DNA of 64,000 nt. It comes from Plectrocnemia conspersa. Taxonomy: Eukaryota > Arthropoda > Insecta > Trichoptera > Polycentropodidae. Shown here in pieces: positions 22,601-35,080 of the stretch. The notes beneath the pieces are model-generated. The model did no database searches. It was given only the letters and a program-made list of their open reading frames with translations, and was not told where the DNA came from. Position 1 is the first letter of the stretch, and each line of letters opens with the position of its first letter. The DNA is taken from positions 558,001 through 622,000 of the forward strand of contig VTFK01000026.1 in assembly GCA_009617715.1 (NCBI GenBank), written 5' to 3'. Made by a program: the position numbers and the translations under genes.

Positions 22601-25600
22601 TGCGAATTGCATATTTTATCGGTCCAGTTAAAACCTCCTAAGCAATTCTTAACGTCTCAAATAACTTCCGAAATAATAAATTGAGAGAAACACTTTCTTT
22701 AAACTTTTTATAGTACTCAATCTAATACACAACTTTGCATTAAAACATTTGCCATTTCATGCGAATTGCAAATTTTATCGGTCCAGTTAAAAGCTCCTAA
22801 GCAATTCTTTACGTCTCAAATAACTTCCGAAATATAAAATTGAGAGAAACGCTTTCGTTGAACTTTTTATAGAACTCAATCTAATACACAACTTTGCATT
22901 AAAACATTTGCTAGTTTATGCGAATAGCAAATTTTATCGATCCACTTAAAACCTCCTAAGCAATTCTTAACGTCTCAAATAACTTCCAAAATAATAAATT
23001 GAGAGAAACACTTTCTTTAAACTTTTTGTAGAACTCAATCTAATACACAACTTTGCAATAAAACATTTGCCATTTTATGCGAATTGCAAATTTTATCGAT
23101 CCAGTTAAAAGCTTCTAAGCAATTCTTAACGTCTCAAATAACTTCCGAAATATTAAATTGAGAGAAACAGTTTATTTAAACTTTTTGTAGAACTCAATCT
23201 AATACACAACTTTGCAATAAAACATTTGCCATTTTATGCGAATTGCAAATTTTATCGATCCAGTTAAAAGCTTTTAAGCAATTCTTAACGTCTCAAATAA
23301 CTTCCGAAATATTAAATTGAGAGAAACACTTTTAATAAACTTTTTGTAGAACTCAATCTAATACACAACTTTGCATTAAAACATTTGCCAGTTTATGCGA
23401 ATTGCAAATTTTATCGGTCCAGTTAAAACCTTCTAAGCAATTCTTAACGTCATAAATAACTTCCGAAATATTAAATTGAGAGAAACACTTTCTTTAAACT
23501 TTTTGTAAAACTCAATCTATTACACAACTTTGCATTAAAACATTTGCCATTTCATGCGAATTGCATATTTTATCGGTCCAGTTAAAACCTCCTAAGCAAT
23601 TCTTAACGTCTCAAATAACTTCCGAAATAATAAATTGAGAGAAACACTTTCTTTAAACTTTTTATAGTACTCAATCTAATACACAACTTTGCATTAAAAC
23701 ATTTGCCATTTCATGCGAATTGCAAATTTTATCGGTCCAGTTAAAAGCTCCTAAGCAATTCTTAACGTCTCAAATAACTTCCGAAATATAAAATTGAGAG
23801 AAACACTTTCGTTGAACTTTTTATAGAACTCAATCTAATACACAACTTTGCATTAAAATATTTGCCATTTTATGCGAATTGCAAATTTTATCGATCCAGT
23901 TAAAAGCTCCTAAGCAATTCCTAACGTCTCAAATAACTTTCGAAATATTAAATTGAGAGAAACACTTTCTTTAAACTTTTTGTAGAACTCAATCTAATAC
24001 ACAACTTTGCATTAAAACATTTGCCATTTTATGCGAATTGCAAATTTTATCGGTCCAGTTAAAACCTCCTAAGCAATTCCTAACGTCTCAAATAACTTCT
24101 GAAATATTAAATTGAGAGAAACACTTTTCTTGAACTTTTTATAGAACTCAATCTAATACACAACTTTGCATTAAAACATTTGCCATTTTATGCGAATTGC
24201 AAATTTTATCGGTCCAGTTAAAACCTCCTAAGCAATTCCTAACGTCTCAAATAACTTCTGAAATATTAAATTGAGAGAAACACTTTTCTTGAACTTTTTA
24301 TAGAACTCAATCTAATACACAACTTTGCATTAAAACATTTGCCATTTCATACGAATTGCAAATTTTATCGGTTCAGTTAAAACCTCCTAAGCAATTCATA
24401 ACGTCTAAAATATATTGTAATTATATGTATTAAGACAAGAGTTGGTAAAATTTTCGAATATAAATGAGTGCAATTTTAATAATAAAAAATTATAAAATGA
24501 AAATAAATTTTATATTCATTTGTTTTAAAACAAATGAATATAAAATTTAAACATTTTAATATAATTTCTTAATTCTTAAATTAGCATTGGAAAAGCTTAG
24601 AATAAAAACATTTAAGAATTTAGTGCACTTGCTAAGAAGCATTTATTTATAAATTTTTTTTTTGCTAATTGTATTTGCCATAAAAAAGATAAAAAAATAA
24701 CATTTTCTAAGAAAATTTACATTTGCATAAAATCATATTATTAATATGTGTATTTTTTTCTAATTTTTATATATTTGGCATTGATTATTTAGAATGGAGT
24801 CCTTAATTGTAACATCACTTATATATGTGCGTACTAGCTAACTATTGGTTATCATTTGATCGTTAGAACTGTATTGTATGAATTAAAAACCTATGAAGAT
24901 AAAGTGGATCTTCAAGCGATACAACTACCACCAAGAATAAAAATTATACAAGTTGCAACAGGTGCTGATCATTTTATAGCAGTAACTGAAGGTATAATTT
25001 TTAATGATAGTGAGTAATAAGTAAAATAATATTTTAATAAATACAGTTCATATATATAGATGGCTCTGTTTTTGTGTGGGGAGATGGATATAAAGGACAA
25101 TTAGGACTTGGAGAAGCAGTAGAGTGTTTAACTCATCCTGAAATGATTACTTCCATCTTAAATAAACATATAAAAATGTAATTATTTTATTAGTGATTCT
25201 TGAGTGAGATTCTTCTATATCCTAATATTAAATTTAATACTAGGTCAGCTGCTGGTAATGAATTTACCATATTGTTGGTTAAAGATGGGACCGTTTTAAG
25301 TTTTGGAGACGGATCACGAGGAACGCTAGGACATGGAGATTGGAGCAATTATCATGAACCTAAATTGATAGGTAATACATATCACTTTAATATGAATAAT
25401 ATACATATATATATATTGTGTAAAAAAATATTTTTTTTAGCATCATTGATAGGAGTTCATGTGAATTTTATTAGTTGCAGTGATAATCATGTCGGTGCTA
25501 TTACCATTAAAGGTACAATTTACACATGGGGTAGTGGAAAAAAGGGGCAAACTGGACAATATTCATTGTATAATAGGTATTATATACATCTTAAATGACA

Positions 25601-26868
25601 TACTTGTACCATATTGTATTGAAATGTTTTTATGCTGAATAGTTGCATACCGTTGATAATTAATTTGCCTAACATACAAGTAAATCATTTGGAGTGTCGT
25701 CATGAAGCAACTGTAGCAATTACTTCCAAAGGGACCATACTGGCATGTGGATGGAATAATCATAATAAATTGTCATTAATAAATCGTTCATTATTTAAAA
25801 GTAGTTCAGAAAATATGGAGTTTGTATTTGTTTTTGTAAGAATAATTTAACAAAGATTAGTACATATATATTTTATATGAATAGTAAGTGCTTTATATTT
25901 GATAGACGAAAGTCAAAAGGATTCCCGGAAGAGTGTTAAAGTGCAGTATTGGAGAATCTCATTGCGCATTTTTAGTTCAGTTGAGTAATAATAGTACAGC
26001 TGTTTTTGTAACTGGTGCAACTGCCGGATCGATCAGTTTAAAAAAGGTTAACTATCCATTTCAACTTGAGTTTTTAAATAATGCTGAAATTAAGGCAAGT
26101 TTTTGATAAATTATATTCTATACTTACAATTGCAATAAATATTTTAATATATTTAGGAAATAGCATGTGGCCCTTCTTACGTAGTCTTTGGAACTAAAGA
26201 CAACTGTATCATGTTTTGGGGCGTAAAATATAAAATTCATGAAAAGAAAAGCTATGTCGATAATAAAGAATCAAGTATTGTTTGGTCGCACCTAAATGGA
26301 CAATCGTTTAAGGTATCAAGACATTTAATAGCAATGATATTATTAAAATTATTATTAATTGAATATGTTCATAGAAATCCAATTCAGACAATCTTAAAGA
26401 AACAATTCCTAGCGTTGTACAACAAACTTATATTCCAGAAGTAGTAAACACTCCAGAAACATTACTAGCGTAAGTTATGATAAATAAAATTCAACACTTT
26501 GATATGTTTAATACTTAATTTTTACAGATTATATGCTTCACCATATCAGATTTCTAATAATACTAGTTTATTATTAGATATGTTATATCCTTTAAAATAC
26601 AGTATTTTATTTTTAATAAAAACGAATGCTCCTTTGAAAAAAATACAGAACACGAACAGTTTAGATAGTTACGTGATGATGCCTCCTACTGATGATTATG
26701 ATACAATTGGACCGGTTTGTGTTAATAGTTACCTTAATTTCATTACAATAATGCATACTTAAATAATCAAGGGTACTATTATTATTTTAGTTACCTAAAT
26801 GGATGCAAGAAGATATAGCTCTTTCGAAATATGCGTGGACAGAACAATTTCATAAGAAGAGCAAATAA
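19690..26868 (+). CDS. NEK8/NEK9-like protein kinase with RCC1-type repeats
   Basis: Sixteen exons: 19690-19738, 19801-19957, 20200-20382, 20445-20583, 20647-20775, 20840-21033, 24867-24991, 25060-25177, 25244-25371, 25441-25576, 25643-25835, 25906-26094, 26157-26312, 26375-26469, 26528-26714, 26791-26868. They total 2256 nt with one frame, 751 residues. Residues 1 to about 265 are a NIMA-family kinase: GKGAFG loop, VVIKEI lysine, [10 protein letters not shown] catalytic loop, DFGIAK, then [16 protein letters not shown]1-like blades follow ([52 protein letters not shown]). The C-terminal part ([36 protein letters not shown]) is unassigned. Kinase plus RCC1 repeats is the NEK8/NEK9 architecture; fly niki is the likely relative. 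These kinases act at cilia, centrosomes and spindle poles. Intron 6 (3.83 kb) carries a satellite array; intron 12 uses a GC donor. AATAAA overlaps the stop codon and recurs downstream. Confidence 0.93.
21510..24406. repeat. Satellite array, 159-bp unit, about 17-18 copies, inside a NEK intron
   Basis: The landmark CTCAATCTAA (or a one-base variant) occurs at 21762, 21921, 22080, 22239 and then every 159 bp to 24306, with no net insertion or deletion over sixteen intervals. Older, diverged units reach back to about 21510, while the right edge is sharp at 24406. Variant bases show a higher-order pattern: units at 22398, 22557 and 22716 match those at 23352, 23511 and 23670, six units (954 bp) apart. 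The unit has no open frame. Confidence 0.95.
24504..24549. repeat. Perfect 46-bp palindrome
   Basis: TAAATTTTATATTCATTTGTTTT is followed without spacer by its exact reverse complement. It starts 98 bp after the last satellite unit, within the same intron. Confidence 0.95.
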
Positions 26869-28038
26869 ATTATTAAAAGGGATTTAAATAATTATTTTAA
26901 ATTATGTATTTAATTTTAATTTTTGTTACCAGGAATAATTTTAATAAATATTCTATTCATAAATATATTTTTTGCAAAAAATAAATATGGTATACTAGTG
27001 ACATCTATGGTAGATTTTCTTATTTATAAGAGTTTTCCTCTATAATTGTGCATTTTCCCTATTTAATGTTTGCTACACAGCAGAGATAGCGTATTTTATT
27101 AAAATATGATTCATTAAAAAAATGAATTGCTAATTTCTGTAAATGTTAATGAAAAATAATATAATATTTATAAATATCAAAAATTAATAAGTTACTTATT
27201 ATGACTAGGCTTTTCTTATTTAATGTTACAGAGTTTTCTAATGTATTGATTATATTGATTAGTAGCATCTAAGAATAATACCTGTACAATTTTATAATTA
27301 TTAGTAATAAGAAGCAACGCAGTGTTTTTTAGGCACATATAAATAAAATATATTCTTATAATATTAAATTTGTTTAAAATAAAGATTTTAATTTTTCTTG
27401 TTAAAAGCCGAAAAAAATAGCTTTTTTATATAAGATTTTCTGATTTTTCTTTCAGACATAGTTCTGTTCCATTATAAATGTATTATTTTTTACAATGTTT
27501 TAGTTTTAGTTAAAGTAAGTGCATTGCAACTAGAACAATGTTACATTGGAAATGCATTTCAATCTAACACGGACTTGATTTAATTAATTAAATCGTTTTC
27601 CTTTACATTTAGTTTTAACCAATAAAATTTATTTGAAATAATAAAAACTATTTTACTTTCTTTATAATTAATTTATTATAGTAAAAAACTTATTTTTAAT
27701 TTGGAGCAAATAACAAAAGTAACGTTAAGTGGCTATTATAGCGAGCTGGTCACTTGCAGTCAATTAAGTCCTATTGTGGTAAGCTCGTGCCTCAAATGTC
27801 CTGACTCAATATTAAAAACCTTTTATAACTTCCTAAAAACGAAACAATTCAGTTACCATATCATGCAATGTTTGATTTACTCTCATATTCGGTTTATTGT
27901 TTCATTTGTAGTCAGCTTCTTATGGTTTTTGTAAAAAAAATGAAATATTCAATATATGTATTTTTGATTATTATTATATATTTTATTTATGTGTATTATA
28001 ATAACTATTATTACAACTTTTAATATAAATTTTATAAA

Positions 28039-28145
28039 GGTTGGAATAGCATATCTGAGACTGGTAACCCAGAGGCCGCGGGTTCGAGCCACGGCAGCAG
28101 ACTCGAATTTTTATTTATAAAAATTGTTATTGTACATTTATGTTT
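28039..28145 (+). mobile_element. 5' part of the tRNA-derived SINE, plus strand
   Basis: GGTTGGAATAGCATAT (box A side), CCGCGGGTTCGAGCC (box B) and GCAGCAGACTCGAATTTTTATTTATA match the head and start of the body of the 63581 copy. The match fades after about 28145, and no tail is present. Confidence 0.7.
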
Positions 28146-29089
28146 GGGATCTAGATACATGTATATATATATTTAGGTATTTGACTGGTATTTTTTTAAA
28201 TTTGGTTGCTGCTTTACGTATACATATGTACTTATATAATATAAATATATACTAGAATTAGTAAAATATTCAGATGTAAGATATTCTTTTCTTAAAGCCT
28301 GAAAAATTTTCTATGTTACTCATTTTACTAAATTTGTAAGAAAATATTTTTTTACAAAATATAATAAAATTGATAATGAATATATTTTTAATTATGAATC
28401 TAATTATTGTAGATAAATAAATGATTTTTAAATTATTGGTATGTAAAAATTGTAGCATAAGAAATAGCGCTGGGCCTAATGAGCCGAATATTTTCAACAC
28501 AAATACTGTAAAAAACTGCATAGACGAAACATGATTCTAGGAAGGTATACCTACAAATATGTTGAATGTTTCGCCTCTAGTACACAAAGTTATACCGATT
28601 ATAAAAACGTTCGTAAAAAGGCGCCAGTACTGCAGAGTTTATAAAGTTTTCTCGTTTACTTTTAAGATGTATAGGCAACGGTTGTAAATAGGTAGTATTA
28701 AGAGTTCATAATTTAACGAAGAAACATAGCTTCAACTAGTGTATTATGTAAATAACAAGGGGCATTAAATTTGAATAATTTATATGCTTGTATCTATCGA
28801 AATAATTAAGTATTTTGTCGAGTATCAATAGGCATGAACTATTTTATTTTTAAAATTAACGGAAATGTTCTCAGTTAGCATGTGAAAACCAAATGGTTTG
28901 CTAATAGTTGCTACTGAGAGATTGTGTTAAATGCGATAAGATTTTTAAATATTAAAACAAGCAAGGGCTAATAAGGTAATGGACAATTTTCTGGGTTTTC
29001 TAATTGTATAGATTTTTGTTGTATAAAAATAATATGTAAGTATACAAATAATTAAATATTTTATATATGTAAGTATTTTCCTGATGAAA

Positions 29090-29290
29090 AAATAATTATT
29101 TGATTATTCAAATTATTCGCCCAAATTTAAACTACATAAATATTCGAATAATTGATTGAATATTCGTTTATACTATCTCGACTGAAATTAAGAAAATATT
29201 TGTATGAAACAATTTGTATACTTATGCAACACAGGTAGTCGCTTTTTTTTCTTAATATACCCGAGTGATTAGTGCCACTCCAAAATTCAG
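29090..29290. repeat. Dispersed repeat, copy 1 (partner at 31173-31365)
   Basis: ATTATTCGCCCAA, GAATATTCGTTTATA, and AATTTGTATACTTA-GCAACACAGGTA appear in the same order and spacing as in the second copy 2.1 kb downstream. The family is unknown and no coding sequence is seen. Confidence 0.75.
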
Positions 29291-29669
29291 GGTCTGGAAA
29301 ATTTATCGCTCTTAATTTACCGCCAGCAATTAATTGCTAGCAGTTATTTGTCGCCAGGCGATACACACATATAATTAATATAAATTTAAGAGTAGACGTG
29401 AAGCAAGTGTTTCAGGTCAAGTACACATACATTTTTTTGTTTGCAAGTGCAGAATATTTTAAATTTGCTATTTAAAAAATCATTTTGACAAATATTGTAA
29501 TGTGTATCAAAATCATAAATAGTACTTTAGTATACACATTTTGTTGGGCTTTATGAATATATTATAGCATTATTTTGCGCTGGCAGAGTTGATAAACTTT
29601 GAGCGCAGTTAAAAATTAATCCAATTACTGAATAAACTAAAACAAGTGCAGTAAATTTCGTGGATAACG

Positions 29670-30030
29670 AGGCAAGTCGCAAAATTTTATTATTATTGAT
29701 GTCGGTGTGCGCCGTAATCCCGTGAAAATCCGCTAAGGTCTTAAGGGCTCGGACCACAGCGCTTCTTGCACTTTCATCAGCTCGGAAGTGCCAAACTGCG
29801 ACACTCGTAAAAGTTGAGGCTTCCGAGGCCGCCATAATTAATGACGGACTGGCCGAGCAAATAAAAAGGTTCGTAGGGTGTGGCTGACCCCGCGCATAGG
29901 AGGTAGACAGGGTTAACCCTGTCGGGGTGGCACCTAGCTTCGTGTGTTCCCTTCACTCGTAAATGGGGATAAACAGCCTTACGAGGACCAGTGTCGCCAC
30001 CGGCGATCGCCTTTCAAGGGATTAAAGCTT
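29670..30030. promoter_or_regulatory. GC-rich island with an 18-bp palindrome
   Basis: It includes GACAGGGTTAACCCTGTC (29906-29923), a perfect palindrome, and CCATAATTAATG with homeodomain-type ATTA cores near 29832. A 94-codon minus-strand frame crosses part of it but shows no domain and continues into AT-rich DNA. A regulatory role is inferred from composition only. Confidence 0.3.
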
Positions 30031-31130
30031 TATTTAATTTGTTACAACCGTAAATTCACAAATGTTATTAAATATTTTAGCATATCTAAAGTTTAGCATA
30101 TCCATGAAATGTATTTAAATACAAAATAAAGTAATACAAATACCATTTAATATAATTTATATAAACCATTTAATAATAGATAATAAACTATAATTTAAAA
30201 AGCTTTAGCATTTTATGTATTTGTCCAACCGTAATTGAGTCTCCTGTTTTTATTTTCCGAAGTCAGACTCGTAAATTGACATTATTTTTATGAGGTTGAA
30301 ACTTTTATGGCTACCGTAACCACGTTTCTGGTCTTTCGTCAACATTAAACGTCTAATTGAACTTTACCTCTAATATATAAAGTATCTAAACATAAAGTGT
30401 TTTATGTATGTATATTTATAGATTAAAAATATGGTTTATATCTGTTTTATCAGGAGGAATATTAAATTAATGTGATTATACATTAAGAATTTTCCATGCT
30501 ATTTATTTTGATTGCATTTAAATATAAATATATATATGTATATGAGGTGTGGCAATATAATTACCGGTTTAAGCTTATTAAAAAAAAACAAAATTTATGT
30601 ACAATAATATTTAATAGTCATTCAACATAATACATTTGTAAGTAATGATAAATTTCTAACGTTGAACTATCAACATCAAGACAATAACGTATTAATTATG
30701 ATATGCTACTACTTTTACTGTCATTTTTATTGATTTCTTTTCGTGCTACTATAAATTTTGAAAGAATCTATTGCATCCCTATGATATGTTTAATTCAATT
30801 AAGGGTGAGATTTAGAACGAGATTTTAAGTTTTAACTATATTAACTAAATGGACATAATATTTTGAATCTTATTTAATTTTTGTTTTCACTTTTGTTTTT
30901 TTCAGATATTTTTAAATATACAGAATATAAATAGTATTTACCTGATCGGTTTATAGGGGGGTTTGAAATCAAAGTTAATATAATTATTAAGACATTTATT
31001 AGGCTTTTGGAAACGTATAGTGTCAATCTCTTCATGCTTATAACCTGGTATTAATTCTCTTCATACAAGGTATTTAATTTTACATTAAAAAAAATTATTT
31101 GTTTTTATTTAAATATTATAAACAAAATAA

Positions 31131-31172
31131 AGTCGGAATAGCGTAGTTCGCAAGTTCTAGACTAGTAACTAG
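31131..31172 (+). mobile_element. Truncated SINE head
   Basis: GTCGGAATAGCGTAGTTCGCAAGTTCTAGACTAG is the first 40 bases of the SINE head. It is cut off where the dispersed repeat at 31173 begins. Confidence 0.6.
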
Positions 31173-31365
31173 TGTTCCTAATCGAATATTTAATTATTTT
31201 AATTATTCGCCCAATTTTCAACTATATGAATATTTGATCGAATATTCGTTTATATAATATCGAATCAAATTTGAAAAAATGTTTAGAATGACAGAATTTG
31301 TATACTTAAGCAACACAGGTAATCTTTTTATCTCAATATACTGAGTGCTGCTTCAAAATCTATGA
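31173..31365. repeat. Dispersed repeat, copy 2
   Basis: This is the counterpart of 29090-29290, with shared blocks ATTATTCGCCCAA, GAATATTCGTTTATA and TTAAGCAACACAGGTAATC. Confidence 0.75.
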
Positions 31366-31984
31366 TCCGTTATTCGCTTTTATTATGTTTTAAAATGTCA
31401 GACAATAAGATTCTAAACAAAACAATGGTTCTACGCTTTAGAAAAAAATGTAAAAATAATGTTTATCGGCCGTATCTCCTATGACTGATATTGCCTCTTT
31501 TGGATTATATTTAATTGCGTTGCAAAATCGATATTTTAAAATATATTATCATTTAGTTCTTATAGATCTACTATATTCATTAAATCGATAATCATAAATA
31601 AACATATTTTTTTAGTTGTACCTGGAAGTAAAATTCAGTATATGTTGATGTTTTTGAAAATTGCTTGACGAAATAAATACTAAAAACTCTCGTGTCACTT
31701 CAAACCTGGTTCTTCATACGATTCTAAATTTTGGATTAACGTCACAAATGAAAATTCACTCTTTAGTGCTTGAACTATAGCTAACGATAAAAATAACGTC
31801 TTTGGGAAATAATTATTTAATTAATTTAAACGATTTAAAGATTTTTTCAAAAAATTTATTCGTTGTCTAATTTTTAGTATATTCATACAAATTTAATTTA
31901 AGCACTTTACGTTGATTAGTTATACATCATTTATATATAGAAAACGTTACACGTAAGAAAAAAACATACTTTGCACATCTAACA

Positions 31985-32040
31985 GTTTCGTTTTAAGATT
32001 CACAAAATTAACTTGTTTCGTTTTAAGATTCACAAAATTA
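31985..32040. repeat. Two-copy tandem repeat, 30-bp period
   Basis: GTTTCGTTTTAAGATTCACA and the next six bases occur at 31985 and again at 32015, identical over 26 bp. Confidence 0.9.
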
Positions 32041-32309
32041 TTTTTGGCACGCGTGTCATACATTTGCATCCCTTAATTAAATTAAACTCCTTATTTAGAC
32101 CATATGTTTATTTATAAACGTGTATTATAATATTTTTCATATTTTTATTATACTGACTTTATTGTAACATATATTAGTCTATACTAGAAGACCTAAGCTA
32201 CAATAAATTAATATGTGCGGATGAGTGTGCTTCATTATTATTATTATTTTACAAGTTAAGATTATACAATGTATTTAAATAAATTATTTTTACTAAATTC
32301 GTTAAATTA

Positions 32310-32475
32310 AATGTCAGTCGTGGGGACGTATAAGGGCATAGATTGGGTAAGGTTCCCCCAATGGGGCGGACTGGTCGTCTCAAGTGGCCGGGGTAGACTT
32401 GAGTTGAACTCCAAACTTTCATCTGTCTCTGGTCGTTTCATTTGAAATGATTGTGCTGAGATGACGATGGACCTT
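32310..32475. promoter_or_regulatory. GC-rich island
   Basis: The short block around CCCCCAATGGGGCGGACTGGTC stands out from AT-rich flanks. It holds no open frame of note. Confidence 0.25.
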
Positions 32476-34685
32476 TTTGTTTTTTTGATGCTTTTAATTT
32501 ATTGAGAAATAAAAATTTTCATTTTTACTTTTCGATTTTCTCGAGAATTATCGTTGATAAATTAAAAAAATATATGTAATATATAATAATACAATATATT
32601 ATGGTAGATATATTTATATTATTGATGAACAGAGAACTGAATGATCGTTAAAGATAACAAACTTCAATAGGATTATATTTTTTTATATTGGACGCGAATA
32701 GTTTAAGGACCAGAACGGATCGACATATTTTTTTTAATACGTTTATTTTAATAATATGCATAATTTTACATACATACTAATTATATAAGCTATACACGTT
32801 ACTGGTTTATAGCTATTCTCATGTTTACAATTCGTTATTAGCTACAATTTGATAAAAATAAAAATATAAAATAAAACAGTGGTTATAATTTAAGGAAAAA
32901 AATATAAAAAAAATTTACAATTTGGGCGAAAAAAAAGTAAAAATATAGGAGAAAAACAATAAATAAATAGATAATTTGAGTTCAATTTACTGAAGATCTT
33001 GAACCATTGATATGTTGTCCTTAGCCTCTAAAGAAATGTGCATTTTTTATTTGTATTTAAATTTAAGGTTATTTTTATCGTAGTCACTAATACACGAGAT
33101 AAGTGGGTTAGTGTGGTTTCGCTAATAATTTTAATAATATTTCTTGTATGAAGATAATTGTGTTCTCTTAAGATTAGTAAAAAAAAGGTGTATTAAATAT
33201 TTTTAATAAATTTAAACGACTTTCAAGTTATAAAAAAATATTATTATTGGTATTACACCGTTCTTGGTAAGTCTAATTAATTGTTTATGGATTGATATAT
33301 TATTTTTTATAGTTAGCGCGTTCTTTTTATTATATTATCGATCTGAGGGCAAATCGAAGTTTCAAAGGATGTTTATTAAATTTAAGCTTGTTTTCCATTT
33401 TATGTTACTTAATCGATATATTTTAATTGCTTACAGAGAGTCGAGTTACGAAGAGATTTTGGGCTTCCATATTTATACCAGAATCGTAGAGCATATTATC
33501 AATAACAGCTGTTGCTACTTTACATCTTTATTTTGAAAAATCTTTTTGGCCTATTCGCTGACAGGTAAATGTTATAGCTTAACTACATTGTGCACACATA
33601 CATTTTTGCAATCTACCGATTCCCACGCGAAGCGGTTTCTTCTTATCTGATTATAAATGTAATTTTTAGATTATAAAAATGATAGTAATTGAACAGTTTT
33701 TTGCCATTGAAACACTTCCGACCTCCATTAAAATCTTTTAAAAAAGTATGCATATTTTAAACATATTGCATAAACCCACCCTTTCCTATGCAGCAGTATA
33801 AACACACGCAGTGGTTGTAAGATATTTATAGAAATTTTATTTTTAATAAAAATGGTTATATGAATATTTAGGAAAATTTGAGAAATAATTATCGAGAAAA
33901 AACACTAGATGGACCTATTATCTAGAAACTCCAGAGGTAGTTTTATATACTAATCATATTTTGGTTGGGTGCACAATTAAAACTCGAATATGTTCACCTT
34001 ATTTTACGATTAATGTTATCTTAATGCATAAAAACTGTCTTTCTTAGAGACAATTGCTTGCTGCGTTTAATTTATTTTTATGAAATACGTATCTATTTTA
34101 AGATAAACTTGTTGCGCTTCAATGGTAATTGCGTCTTTGATAAAGCTTCTTTTGCCTCATTTTACAATTAATTTTTCTTTATTGTATTAATAATTTGTGT
34201 TTATTGTGTTATCAAAAAGATGATTTTTATTTCTTCTGATTTTTCATGATAAAATTTTCACAAAATTGAATGAGATAGTTTTCATCGTTTATCGATCACG
34301 AACGCGAACTGTTCACTAGCAATTGCCTCTAAAATAAAAATGTATGTCAATAGACAAGTTTTATTCTTCATCTGAGTTTTCATTCCCTCTTTGCACAAAA
34401 AAAGTTACAAATGATTTGTAAGGCTTATTCTACTTAAGTTTTCACGGTTCATTATATTATATATAAATTGGCTATGCTCTTACGGCAATCTATATACAAG
34501 ATTCAAACTCAAAACTCTCACAATATAAATATAATATTAATTCATTGCGCTATTGCCGACTAGATTTTCTAATTAAAAAAAAGACACAGTGAGTTATTTT
34601 GGTAACAAAACAATTAAAAGCACTCTCTTCTGCACTATAACAGGTACATTTTATTTAGGGCTTAATTTGACAAATATTTTAATTT

Positions 34686-35080
34686 TCTCGGGCACAATAT
34701 GTCGGGCACGGTCGCCCATTCGCGGTGTGATCTCGTCGTAAATTTAAGTGGATTGTGACTCGGTGACAAAATGGATGAAACTAGCCGCCGACCTCCGCCG
34801 CCATAGGGCAGAGCCAAGGGGTGGCGAATAATGGCGCCAGATCGGTTATGGTGCCGTAATGGCGCCGGAATGGCATCGCTCTAAAAATACCAGCAATTAG
34901 GAAAAGATTGCCCGACGCGATGGACTACGTGCGCAATATAGTAGGTAGATAAATGTACGACTACGGCCATTGCGTCGGTCGCTAGTTGCTATGAATCTTG
35001 TAGAAAGTGCGGGGCAAATACGTTTTTAATCACGTAAACAGGGTAACAGTCACCGAGTTTTTGAGGCATTCAAGTCGGTG
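34686..35080. promoter_or_regulatory. GC-rich island with clustered GCCAT motifs (Polycomb response element-like)
   Basis: GCCAT or its complement ATGGC occurs at 34800, 34831, 34859, 34870 and 34966. Two of these lie in ATGGCGCC and a related ATGGTGCC lies between them. GCCAT is the core site of the PHO/YY1 protein that recruits Polycomb complexes in flies. CAGCAATTAG (34901-34910) adds a homeodomain-type core. No coding sequence is evident. Confidence 0.35.

Noticed and set aside
21034..24866. The idea that the kinase part and the RCC1 part are two separate genes divided by the satellite
   Set aside because: Exon 6 ends in phase with AG and exon 7 supplies the third base to continue the frame; the combined architecture is that of NEK8/NEK9.
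28680..28760. Possible second copy of the reverse transcriptase fragment seen at 53890-54290
   Set aside because: Some bases match AGTTCATAATTTAACGAA-type sequence in the 54 kb copy, but no RT motif can be read.
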